Positions 17,361 through 25,165 of a stretch of DNA of 64,000 nucleotides are shown one piece after another. The stretch spans positions 185,528 to 249,527 of the forward strand of contig NZ_JAGIBG010000008.1 of assembly GCF_017744435.1 (NCBI RefSeq). Reading direction: 5' to 3'. The DNA comes from Pseudomonas sp. (GTDB lineage: Bacteria; Pseudomonadota; Gammaproteobacteria; Pseudomonadales; Pseudomonadaceae). The number at the start of each line of letters is the position of its first letter. Position 1 is the first letter of the stretch. A program made the position numbers and the translations under genes. The notes under the pieces are model-generated. The model had not been told where the DNA came from. It saw only the letters and a program-made list of their open reading frames with translations, and did not search any database.

Positions 17361-18197
17361 TCAACGCTGTGGGTTGAGGGTCAGGTGCACGTGACGGTTC
17401 ACGTCCTTGTACAGCAGGTAGCTGAACTTGCCTGGGCCGCCGGCGTAGCAGGCTTGCGGGCAGAAGGCGCGCAGCCACATGAAGTCGCCGGCTTCCACTT
17501 CGACCCAGTCCTGGTTCAGGCGGTACACCGCCTTGCCTTCCAGCACATACAGGCCGTGTTCCATGACGTGGGTTTCAGCGAACGGAATCACGCCGCCGGG
17601 CTGGAAGGTGACGATGTTGACGTGCATGTCGTGGCGCATGTCGGCCATGTCGACGAAGCGGGTGGTGACCCAGCGGCCTTCGGTGCCCGGCATTTCGATG
17701 ACGGTGGCGTTGTCGCGGTGGGTGACGAACGACTCAGGCACGGCCAGGCCTTCGACTTTCTGGTAGTGCTTGCGCAGCCAGTGGAAGGTGACGTTGGCCT
17801 TGCTGTTGTTGCGCAGGCTCCACTCGGCGCCCGGGGCCAGGAAGGCATAGCCGCCTGGGGTCAGGGTGTGGTGCTTGCCTTCGACGGTGATGTCCAGCTC
17901 GCCTTCGACGATGAACACCACGGCTTCGGCGTTCGGGTCCAGCTCAGGGCGCTCGCTGCCGCCTTCCGGGGCCACTTCGACGATGTACTGCGAGAAGGTT
18001 TCGGCAAAACCGGTCAGCGGGCGGGCGATGACCCACATGCGCATCTTGTCCCAGAACGGCAGGTGGCTGGTGACGATGTCACGCATCACGCCTTTGGGGA
18101 TGACGGCATAGGCTTCGGTGAACATGGCACGGTCAGTCAGCAGCTCGGTCTGAGCTGGGTGCCCACCGTGGGGGGCGAAGTAGGAGTGGTTCGACAT
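17361..18197 (-). CDS. allE: (S)-ureidoglycine aminohydrolase-like bicupin (AllE/YlbA family)
   Basis: The 278-aa protein has two cupin domains. It starts at MSNHSYFAPHGGHPAQTELLTDRAMFTEAYAVIP, the typical family N terminus. The C-terminal barrel carries the Mn-binding set: E and two H in FAETHVMEHGLYVLEG, and Q in CPQACYA. AllE releases ammonia from (S)-ureidoglycine in allantoin breakdown. The other allantoin genes are not in this window. A clear terminator follows, and a 19-bp palindrome lies upstream. The family call is strong; the pathway role is by family. Confidence 0.85.
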   Translation of the reverse strand: MSNHSYFAPHGGHPAQTELLTDRAMFTEAYAVIPKGVMRDIVTSHLPFWDKMRMWVIARPLTGFAETFSQYIVEVAPEGGSERPELDPNAEAVVFIVEGELDITVEGKHHTLTPGGYAFLAPGAEWSLRNNSKANVTFHWLRKHYQKVEGLAVPESFVTHRDNATVIEMPGTEGRWVTTRFVDMADMRHDMHVNIVTFQPGGVIPFAETHVMEHGLYVLEGKAVYRLNQDWVEVEAGDFMWLRAFCPQACYAGGPGKFSYLLYKDVNRHVHLTLNPQR

Positions 18198-18321
18198 GAG
18201 CGGTCTCGACTTGTTGTTCTCTCCCCGTGCCTTGGACCACACCGGCCGGTGCGTGCAGGGGATGTGCGGACAGCATAGGGGGCAGCCCGCGTCATCCACA
18301 AATTAAATGTTGAAATACTCG

Positions 18322-18340
18322 ACATTCAGTTACTGAATGT
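18322..18340. promoter_or_regulatory. 19-bp perfect palindrome upstream of the ureidoglycine aminohydrolase-like gene
   Basis: ACATTCAGTTACTGAATGT has 9-bp arms around one base. It overlaps the stop codon of the upstream monooxygenase gene and lies about 125 bp before the aminohydrolase-like ATG. It looks like an operator for a dimeric repressor or a short intrinsic hairpin. Confidence 0.45.
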
Positions 18341-19694
18341 GAACCTGGCGCCCCGCGTGGGCTTCGGGCAGCCGGTCGCCGTGGCCGAACAGCTTGTGGC
18401 GCAAGGTGCCGTCGGTGTAGTTCAGCGGGTAGCGGCCACGGCGCTGCAGCTCCGGGATCAGCAGGTCGACGACATTGGCCAGGTCGTCCGGTTGCACGGC
18501 ATAGGTGAGGTTGAAACCGTCGATGCCGGTCTGGTCGAGCCAGTGCTCCAGCTGGTCGGCAATCTCGTCAGGTGAACCCACCAGTACCGGGCCACGCCCA
18601 CCCAGGCCGACGAATTCGGCGGCTTCACGCACGGTCCAGCGGCGGTTGGGGTCGGCGGCGGTGAACGCCGCCAGGGCGGCACGGCCGGCATCGTTCTCGA
18701 CGTACTCGATGGGGGCATCCGGGGCGAGGCCGGCGAAGTCGATGCCGGTCCAGCCCGAAAGCAGGGCAAGAGCGGCGTCCAGGTCTACGTAGCGGCGGTA
18801 TTCGGCAAAGCGCGCCTGGGCCTCTTGCGTAGTCGGCGCGACGATCAGCAGCGCCTGGGCATAGATCAGCACCTCGTCACGGCCGCGCCCGGCCACCTCG
18901 CTGGCCTGGCGGATGCCGTCGGCGTAGCGGCGCAGCACGGTGGGCGTCGGGCCACTGATGAACACGCACTCGGCATGTCGGGCGGCGAACTGTTGGCCAC
19001 GCGCCGAGGCGCCGGCCTGGAACAGCACCGGGGTGCGCTGGGGAGAGGGCTGGCACAGATGCATGCCGGGCACCTGGAAATGCTCGCCGGCATGCTGGAT
19101 GGCATGCACTTTCGACGGTTCGATATAGCGGCCGGTTTCACGCTCCAGCTGCACCGCGTCGTCTTCCCAGCTTTTTTCCCAGAGCTTGTACAGCACCTCC
19201 AGGTATTCCTCGGCCAGGTCGTAACGCTGGTCATGGCCCAGCTGGCGGGCCAGGCCCAGGTTGCGCGCGGCGCTGTCGAGGTAGCCGGTGACGATGTTCC
19301 AGCCGACCCGGCCATTGCTCAGGTGGTCTAGCGTGGACATGCGCCGGGCGAAGGGATAAGGGTGTTCATAGGTCAGCGAAAAGGTGACGCCGAACCCCAG
19401 GTGCTCGGTGACCCCGGCCATGGCCGGCACCAGCAGCAGCGGGTCGTTGACCGGCACCTGCACGCCACCGCGCAGGGCGGCTTGCGGGCCACCCTGGTAG
19501 ACGTCGTAGATACCCAGCACGTCGGCGATGAACAGCGCATCGAACAGCCCACGCTCCAGCAGGCGTGCGAGGTCGGTCCAGTACTCGAGGTGGTTGAACG
19601 CCACGCTGGTGTTGCGCGGGTGGCGCCACAGCCCCGGGGACTGGTGGCTGGCGGCGTTCATGCTGAAGGCGTTGAAACGGATGTGGCGGGGCAT
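18330..19694 (-). CDS. NtaA/SnaA/DszA-family FMNH2-dependent monooxygenase
   Basis: The 454-aa luciferase-like flavin monooxygenase starts at MPRHIRFNAFSMNAASHQSPGLWRHP (ATG 19694, GGGAG upstream). Family blocks include YWTDLARLLERGLFDALFIADVLG, TFSLTYEHPYPFARRMSTLDHLSNGRVGWNIVTGYLDSAARN and VLFQAGASARGQQFAA. It needs reduced FMN from a separate reductase, not seen here. Relatives act on sulfur heterocycles, aminopolycarboxylates or alkyl sulfur compounds. It sits 16 bp after an SsuA-like binding protein gene, which suggests scavenging of an organosulfur compound. Confidence 0.85.
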   Translation of the reverse strand: MPRHIRFNAFSMNAASHQSPGLWRHPRNTSVAFNHLEYWTDLARLLERGLFDALFIADVLGIYDVYQGGPQAALRGGVQVPVNDPLLLVPAMAGVTEHLGFGVTFSLTYEHPYPFARRMSTLDHLSNGRVGWNIVTGYLDSAARNLGLARQLGHDQRYDLAEEYLEVLYKLWEKSWEDDAVQLERETGRYIEPSKVHAIQHAGEHFQVPGMHLCQPSPQRTPVLFQAGASARGQQFAARHAECVFISGPTPTVLRRYADGIRQASEVAGRGRDEVLIYAQALLIVAPTTQEAQARFAEYRRYVDLDAALALLSGWTGIDFAGLAPDAPIEYVENDAGRAALAAFTAADPNRRWTVREAAEFVGLGGRGPVLVGSPDEIADQLEHWLDQTGIDGFNLTYAVQPDDLANVVDLLIPELQRRGRYPLNYTDGTLRHKLFGHGDRLPEAHAGRQVHIQ

Positions 19695-19710
19695 TGCCTT
19701 CACTCCCTTG

Positions 19711-20682
19711 TCACGGCAATACAGAAGCCGGGTAGACGGCATCGGCCACCTGCAACTTGTGCGGGATCAGGCCCAGGCCCTGGAAGGTATCGGCCAGTTT
19801 CTGCTGCTCGGAGACGATCTGCGGGGTGATGGCCACGGCGTTATAGTTGCGCCGCTCGCTGGCCACCTCCAGCACATTGGCGCTGATGCCCAGTTGCGGT
19901 GCCAGCAGCGCGGCGACTTCGGCGGGCTTGGCGTTGGCCCACTGGCTGACCTTGCCCAGCTCGCTGAAGAAGGTCTTGAGCAGGTCGCGGTGCTGGTCGG
20001 CGAAGGCGGCGGTGGACAGGTAGAAGGTGCGGTTGTTGGTCAGGCCGCTGCCATCGCGCAGGTTCTTCAGGCCCGGCTGGCTTTCGGCCGCCGCGAGGAA
20101 CGGGTCCCACAGGGTCACGGCCTGCACGCTGCCCGATTGCAGGGCGGCGACGGCATCGGCGGCGTTGTTGACATAGGCCGGGGTGATGTCCTGATAGCTC
20201 AGGCCGGCCTGCTCCAGGGCCACCGCCAGCAGGTACTGGGCGTTCCAGCCGCGGCCGGTGGCCACGCGCTTGCCTTTGAGGTCCTGCACCGCAGTGAGGT
20301 GATCCTGTTCGCGCACCACCAGGCCGATGCCACGCGGGTAGGGTTGTTCGGCAGCCAGGTAGACCACCGGCTTGCCGGCGGCCTGGGCGAACACCGATGG
20401 CGCGTCGGCAGCGTGGCCCAGGTCGATGGCGCCGGTGCTCAGTGCTTCGAGCAGCTGCGGGCCAGCGGCGAACTCGTGCCAGCTGACTTTAACACCCTGG
20501 GGTGCCAGGGCTTTTTCCAGCGCGCCGCTGCCTTTGAGGATGTTGATGCTGTTGAATTTCTGATAACCGATGCGCAGGGTCTTGGTGTCTTCGGCCAAGG
20601 CGCTGGACCAGGGCAGCAGGCTGCTGGCGACGGTCGCCAGGAGGCCGCCGACGAGCAGGCGGCGAAGGGGGGAGAAGGGCAT
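19711..20682 (-). CDS. SsuA-like aliphatic sulfonate ABC transporter substrate-binding protein
   Basis: The 323-aa protein starts at the ATG at 20682 behind GGAG. It has a signal peptide (to SSALAEDTKT) and the sulfonate-binding family pattern: LRIGYQKFNSINILKGSGALEKAL, WHEFAAGPQLLEALSTGAIDLGHAADAP and VTLWDPFLAAAE. It would deliver sulfonates or related compounds to an ABC importer. No matching permease or ATPase gene is adjacent, so it must use one encoded elsewhere. It is the first gene of a two-gene unit with the monooxygenase. Confidence 0.85.
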   Translation of the reverse strand: MPFSPLRRLLVGGLLATVASSLLPWSSALAEDTKTLRIGYQKFNSINILKGSGALEKALAPQGVKVSWHEFAAGPQLLEALSTGAIDLGHAADAPSVFAQAAGKPVVYLAAEQPYPRGIGLVVREQDHLTAVQDLKGKRVATGRGWNAQYLLAVALEQAGLSYQDITPAYVNNAADAVAALQSGSVQAVTLWDPFLAAAESQPGLKNLRDGSGLTNNRTFYLSTAAFADQHRDLLKTFFSELGKVSQWANAKPAEVAALLAPQLGISANVLEVASERRNYNAVAITPQIVSEQQKLADTFQGLGLIPHKLQVADAVYPASVLP

Positions 20683-20807
20683 GGGCGTCGCTCCTTGAAC
20701 AGGGTGGGAAACGGTGTCCTCAGCCTAAGGAGGTGGCGTTTGGCTTTCAATTTTATAATTCCATTTTGTTAGATTGTTTTGTTCTTTTTATATCCTTTTG
20801 TGTTTGT

Positions 20808-20823
20808 GTCGTCTGATGACGAC
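20808..20823. promoter_or_regulatory. Palindrome in the AT-rich divergent promoter
   Basis: GTCGTC-TGAT-GACGAC is a perfect inverted repeat within the AT-rich 192-bp gap between the SsuA-like gene (leftward) and the beta-propeller gene (rightward). It lies 125 bp before the first start and 52 bp before the second, so it could serve either promoter. Confidence 0.4.
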
Positions 20824-20874
20824 ATTTTCGTATCCTCTTGCTAGGATTCGGGCCAACCTCAAGGAGCCCCGTTC

Positions 20875-21753
20875 ATGCCCATCCTGCATCGGCGCAGCAC
20901 CCGTATCGCCCTGGCAGCCACCACCGGACTGGTGGCTGCCACCTTGGGTTTTTTCGCCTGGCAATCGTTCTACCCGGTGCAGGCCGCCAGTGGCTGGCGT
21001 GTCGAGGTGCTGCACCGCGACGTGGCCAAGGCCGCTTCTTTGCTGCCCCAGGCCGACGGCAGCCTGCTGGTCAGCCGCGAGCTGGATGACGGCCAAGGCA
21101 GCATTCTCAAGATCAGCGCCAGCGGCGACCGCGTGGTGCTGATCGACAACCTGTCCAAGCCCGACGGCATGGTCGCTGCGCAAGGTGGCTGGGTGTTCAG
21201 CCAGGAAGGTGGCCAGGCGCCGGTCAGCCTGTCCCGCGATGGCCAGGTCACCCACCTGTTCGAAGGCAACAGCGTGCAGGGGCTGTGGAACGATGGCGAT
21301 CACCTGTATGCCATCGAAGACCGCAAGGGCAATGGGCGCCTGATGCGTTATGACTGGGCCAGCGGCCAACTCGAGGTGCTGCGTTCGGCGCTGACCGAAA
21401 CCGAAGGCCTGACCCGCTGCGCCGACGGCCGCCTGCTGTACACCGAGAAGGGCACCGGCATCGTTCGTGCGTTGTCCGACGACGGTAAAGACCCGGTTGT
21501 GGTCGAGGGCCTGCGCCATCCCACTTTCCTGATGTGCGACCACCGTGGCCTGTGGATCAGCGAAGACAACACCCACCGCGCACGCCTGCTGCGGGTGGAT
21601 GCCGACGGCACCCAGCACGTGGTGCTGACCTTCCTCAAGGCGCCGCAGTCGATCATCGCCGATGGCAAGGGCGGCTACCTGCTCGCCGAAGGCGGGCGCA
21701 ATCGCGTGCTGCAGCTGACCCCGCCTGCCGACGAGGCCACTGCCCAGCGTTAA
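20875..21753 (+). CDS. Membrane-anchored SMP-30/NHL-like beta-propeller protein
   Basis: The 292-aa protein starts at the ATG at 20875 behind GGAG. Residues 12-33 form a hydrophobic signal or anchor. The rest consists of repeated beta-propeller blades such as SKPDGMVAAQGGWVFSQEGG, TETEGLTRCADGRLLYTEKGTG and HPTFLMCDHRGLWISEDN. This resembles gluconolactonase/SMP-30-type or strictosidine synthase-like propellers in the periplasm. Catalytic metal ligands cannot be assigned by eye. Its stop codon shares a TTAA palindrome with the convergent EamA gene stop. Confidence 0.7.
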   Translation: MPILHRRSTRIALAATTGLVAATLGFFAWQSFYPVQAASGWRVEVLHRDVAKAASLLPQADGSLLVSRELDDGQGSILKISASGDRVVLIDNLSKPDGMVAAQGGWVFSQEGGQAPVSLSRDGQVTHLFEGNSVQGLWNDGDHLYAIEDRKGNGRLMRYDWASGQLEVLRSALTETEGLTRCADGRLLYTEKGTGIVRALSDDGKDPVVVEGLRHPTFLMCDHRGLWISEDNTHRARLLRVDADGTQHVVLTFLKAPQSIIADGKGGYLLAEGGRNRVLQLTPPADEATAQR

Positions 21754-22634
21754 CTGGGCAGGCGGCGCTTGCGCCCTGGCAGCAGGCCCAGCACCAGCAG
21801 GCAGCCAAGCAGGATCACCAGGCCACCTGCAGCCTGCAGCAGGCTCAGGGCTTCGCCGAGGAACAGCGCGCCGACCAGCACGGCCACCAGGGTGACGACG
21901 AACTCGACGCTGATGGCGCGGGTCGCACCGATGCGTGCCACCAGGCCGAAGTACAGCACGTAGGTGGTGGCGCTCATCACACTGCCGCTGAGCGCCAGGT
22001 ACAGCCAGTCGCTGGCCTGCGGCAGGGTCGGCACCGGGACTATCAGCAGCAATGGCAAGGTCAGCAGGCCACCGGCCAGGAACGCGCCGCCGGTCACGGT
22101 CCACGGGTCCTGTCCGCGCAGGTGCAGGCTGGCGTAGTTGCTGCCGAAGGCCGCGCACACGCAGCCGAACAGCGAAGCAAGGCAGCCGTGGATGAAGTCC
22201 TCGGTCACCGCCTGCGCCGGGAAACCTACCAGCATGACCATGCCCAGCAGGCCCAGCAACAAGCCGACCAGGCCTTGCGGGCTGATCTTCTCCAGGCCCC
22301 AGACCCGGCCGATGATCATCGAGAACAGCGGAATGGTCGCGACGAAGATTGCTGCCATGGCCGTGCCGATGCGCGGGGTGGCATAGGACAGGCCGATCAG
22401 CTGCCCGGCGACGGTGGTAGCACCGACCACCAGCAACGGCTTGAGCAGCGGGCGCAGGCGCAAGGTCCGGCCCAGCAGGGCGGCGAGAATGGCCAGGGTG
22501 CCGCCGGCGATGAAGGCGCGCAGGCTGACCGCGCCGACCCAGCCGAAGGCATGCACCACCTTGAGCACCACCAGGAATGAAAAGCCCCAGGCGATGGCCA
22601 GGAACAGGTAGGCGGCGATATCGCGCGGTTGCAT
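21750..22634 (-). CDS. EamA-family (DMT superfamily) transporter
   Basis: The 294-aa membrane protein has ten predicted helices in two EamA repeats. It starts at MQPRDIAAYLFLAIAWGFSFLVV (ATG 22634). ATPRIGTAMAAIFVATIPLFSMIIG and ARIGATRAISVEFVVTLVAVLVGALFLGEAL are the typical end-of-repeat blocks. It probably exports a metabolite. A REP pair lies upstream of it. Confidence 0.85.
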   Translation of the reverse strand: MQPRDIAAYLFLAIAWGFSFLVVLKVVHAFGWVGAVSLRAFIAGGTLAILAALLGRTLRLRPLLKPLLVVGATTVAGQLIGLSYATPRIGTAMAAIFVATIPLFSMIIGRVWGLEKISPQGLVGLLLGLLGMVMLVGFPAQAVTEDFIHGCLASLFGCVCAAFGSNYASLHLRGQDPWTVTGGAFLAGGLLTLPLLLIVPVPTLPQASDWLYLALSGSVMSATTYVLYFGLVARIGATRAISVEFVVTLVAVLVGALFLGEALSLLQAAGGLVILLGCLLVLGLLPGRKRRLPS

Positions 22635-22711
22635 GGGGCCGGGTCCATCCAGAAAGGAGGGGTGCAGGCTAGCGGGTTGTTGCAAAGGTTTTCAAGATTG
22701 ATGTCGACAGT

Positions 22712-22810
22712 TCCGGCCTCTTCGCGGGCTCGCCCGCTCCCACAGGTATTGCGCCGAGCTCAAGTAAAGTGGGTACCTGTGGGAGCGGGCATGCCCGCGA
22801 AGAGGCCGGA
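22712..22810. repeat. Inverted pair of REP palindromes
   Basis: Copies at 22712-22748 and 22775-22810 are near-perfect inverted matches of each other (CCGGCCTCTTCGCGGGC and GCCCGCGAAGAGGCCGG outer arms). They lie between the methyltransferase stop and the EamA start on the minus strand. Confidence 0.88.
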
Positions 22811-22815
22811 ACAGG

Positions 22816-23478
22816 CTACCCAGCCACCATCAGCAACGACTGCGGCACCGGGCTCTGCGGATGCTGCGGCTCCTGCAGGCTCAGCAACCTGAACCCCGCC
22901 ATGTCCAGGGCATTCAGCCAGCTGGCCAAGGTCCGGAAGTACCACGGCATCGGCTTCCATTCCCCGGCAAAGTTCGCAAACGACTCCTCGCGCCAGCCGT
23001 CCTGATAATCCCCGCCTGCCACGCTCCAGGGGTGCAGGGTCTGGATCACCAGCACGCCATCGGGCGTCAGCAGGGCTTTCATGGCCGTCAGCAAGGGGAT
23101 GATGTCTTGATGCAGCAGGGCGAAATTGGCGCAGATCAGCTCATAGCCGCTGCCGATGTTCACCTCACCTGCGGCCAGCTGCGCATAGCTGGCCTGGTGC
23201 ACGTGCGCCGAGCCTGCGGCCCGCGAAGCCTCGACCAGCGCGGCGTCGCCGTCCACGCCAGTCACCTCGATGCCGCGATCGGCCAGCGCCCGCAGCAACC
23301 AGCCCTCACCGCAGCCGAGGTCCAGTACCCGCTCAGGCTGTCGCCCGAGGATCGCCAGCAGGATCGCTTGGTCGGTGACCTGCTGGCGGCTCTCGATAGC
23401 GCCGCCACGTACCACGTCTATCCAGGCCCGGGCGTTGTGCCGCCAGCTGTGCTGCAGGGCGTCTTCGGGGGTGGGCAT
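22816..23478 (-). CDS. Class I SAM-dependent methyltransferase
   Basis: The 220-aa protein has motif I VLDLGCGEGWLL with the following acidic residue in VTGVDGD, and LICANFALLH as motif IV. Small-molecule methyltransferases of the UbiE/SmtA type look like this. The substrate is unknown. It is 27 bp downstream of the PAP2 gene on the same strand, which may place it in that unit. Confidence 0.8.
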   Translation of the reverse strand: MPTPEDALQHSWRHNARAWIDVVRGGAIESRQQVTDQAILLAILGRQPERVLDLGCGEGWLLRALADRGIEVTGVDGDAALVEASRAAGSAHVHQASYAQLAAGEVNIGSGYELICANFALLHQDIIPLLTAMKALLTPDGVLVIQTLHPWSVAGGDYQDGWREESFANFAGEWKPMPWYFRTLASWLNALDMAGFRLLSLQEPQHPQSPVPQSLLMVAG

Positions 23479-23505
23479 GTCGGAGTTCCTGAGCAGTGGG
23501 GCTGC

Positions 23506-24327
23506 TCAAGCATAGGCGTTTGTCGACGTCTTGTCCGAGGGGGCACGAGCCGGCGCCTGAAGCGCCTCGCGCCCATAGAAGCCCAGGGCGGTGGCCCAGG
23601 TGGTCAACCACACGAAGATCCCGGCCCAGAAGGTATGCGACATGTAGTGCCAGCCTTGCAGTACGCGGGTGGTGCCATACACGAAGCCGATCAGCAGAAT
23701 GGCCACCAGCAGCTTGCGCGCATGCTGCCAGCGGTAACGCAGCGCCACGAAGTACAGCGCCAGCAAGGTGAAACCGCTGGAAGCATGGCCGCCCGGCCAG
23801 CAACGACCTTCACCCGCCTTGCTGAACCAGCGGAAGTTCTCGTACCACTCCACGTGCGCCTCGGGGCCGCCGTAGAGGGTGGTTTCCACCGGGCAATACA
23901 CGCTGGTGTGGCTTTTCAGGTAATGGATGACCGTGGTGCTCAAGGCAAATGCCACCACCACGAACAGGAAGTCGCGGCGATGACGGCTGGTAAAGCGCAG
24001 CACCGGGCTGATTCTGGCAGCATTCAGGCCACGGGTAATCAGCGCGTCGGGGTGGTTGGCCAGAAGGGGCCAGATGAACGACAGCAGCGAGCCGATGATC
24101 GCCGCCTCGCCGGTCCAGTTTGGCAGGATGCGTGGCCATTTGTGGGTCACTTTTTCGAACAGCTGGTCATGCAGCAGCGGGAACTGCCCGCTGACAGGGT
24201 CGAGCAGCAGGTTGCTGATCCAGCGGTCCAGCGTGGTGAGGTCGAACAGCAGGAACGTGATCGCAGCCAGCAACAGCGGCAATAGCAGGTTGTTGACGTA
24301 GAACGTGGTGCGTGAAGAAACGGGCAT
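23506..24327 (-). CDS. PAP2-family membrane phosphatase
   Basis: The 273-aa protein has about six membrane helices. It starts at MPVSSRTTFYVNN (ATG 24327, GGGAAG upstream); the longer open frame upstream belongs to other reading. The three PAP2 motifs are present in a variant form: K-x6-CP (KSHTSVYCP) instead of K-x6-RP, PGGHASSG for PSGH, and RVLQGWHYMSH with His where Asp is usual. It would act on a lipid phosphate or pyrophosphate at the periplasmic face. It is almost coupled to the histidine phosphatase gene (2-bp gap). Confidence 0.82.
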   Translation of the reverse strand: MPVSSRTTFYVNNLLLPLLLAAITFLLFDLTTLDRWISNLLLDPVSGQFPLLHDQLFEKVTHKWPRILPNWTGEAAIIGSLLSFIWPLLANHPDALITRGLNAARISPVLRFTSRHRRDFLFVVVAFALSTTVIHYLKSHTSVYCPVETTLYGGPEAHVEWYENFRWFSKAGEGRCWPGGHASSGFTLLALYFVALRYRWQHARKLLVAILLIGFVYGTTRVLQGWHYMSHTFWAGIFVWLTTWATALGFYGREALQAPARAPSDKTSTNAYA

Positions 24328-24329
24328 GC

Positions 24330-25007
24330 TTACTTCCCTGTGCTGCTGTTGAGTGTCTGCCATTGATTGGCGTTGAGTTGCCCGAGCAAGTGTGCCTTGC
24401 CGTTGCTGTCTTTGCTGATGAACAGTGCGCTGGCATAGCCGGCAACGCGTTCGCCGCCCGCTACGCGCAGCTGCCGTTCGAGGTGGTCGATGCAGCCGCT
24501 GTGGGTGACCAGCACCAGGTTGTGGCCCTCGCGCTTGTGCGCCAGGGCGGCGTTGGCAAAGGTGCTGTCGCAGCGCGCCAGCCATTCCTGGGTTTCGATG
24601 GCCTTGCCGAAGACGAACGACGCCGTTTGCTGGGTGCGGACTTCCGGGCTGCTGAGGATATCGGCATTGGCCAGGCCCAGGCGGCGAATGCCGTCGCCGA
24701 CGGCGGCTGCGGCCTGGCTGCCGTCCACGGTGATGCCGGCTGGGTCGCCAAGGCAGGCATGGTTGGAGCGGTCGCAGCGTTCGGCATGGCGGATCAGGAC
24801 AATCACCTTGCCGCTGTTCCAGGCGCTGTAGACGCCCTGTTCGCTCATCAATTGCGAGCTGCCCAGGTTGGTGACATGCGTGCGCAACACGTGCCAGAGG
24901 CCGAACGCCGTGAAGGCCAGCAACAACGCCAGCAGCCAGACAACAGGCAGTTTCCGGCGTTTCAGGCGCTGAAGGCGCGGGTGCGTCGCAATTACATTTT
25001 CCAGCAT
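24330..25007 (-). CDS. Membrane-anchored histidine phosphatase (phosphoglycerate mutase-like)
   Basis: The 225-aa protein starts at MLENVIATHP (ATG 25007, CGGAGT upstream). One membrane helix (about residues 20-38) anchors a histidine phosphatase domain. It has the phosphohistidine motif VLIRHAERCD, ILSSPEVRTQQTA and VTHSGCIDH. Similar Ais/PmrG proteins remove phosphate from LPS core. Pairing with a PAP2 phosphatase suggests envelope phosphate removal, which is an inference. Confidence 0.8.
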   Translation of the reverse strand: MLENVIATHPRLQRLKRRKLPVVWLLALLLAFTAFGLWHVLRTHVTNLGSSQLMSEQGVYSAWNSGKVIVLIRHAERCDRSNHACLGDPAGITVDGSQAAAAVGDGIRRLGLANADILSSPEVRTQQTASFVFGKAIETQEWLARCDSTFANAALAHKREGHNLVLVTHSGCIDHLERQLRVAGGERVAGYASALFISKDSNGKAHLLGQLNANQWQTLNSSTGK

Positions 25008-25165
25008 GCTGCCACTCCGAGGACAAGGCTGGCAGCACCTTATCCTCGGCTTTGTGGCCCAATAGTGAAGCGGATGTGAAAATTGTCTTATCCCTGCCAA
25101 CCGCCGCCGAGTGACTTGTCGGTCAGGGGGCTGGGTGATGGGCTGTCGTTCGAATAGCGGCCGAA

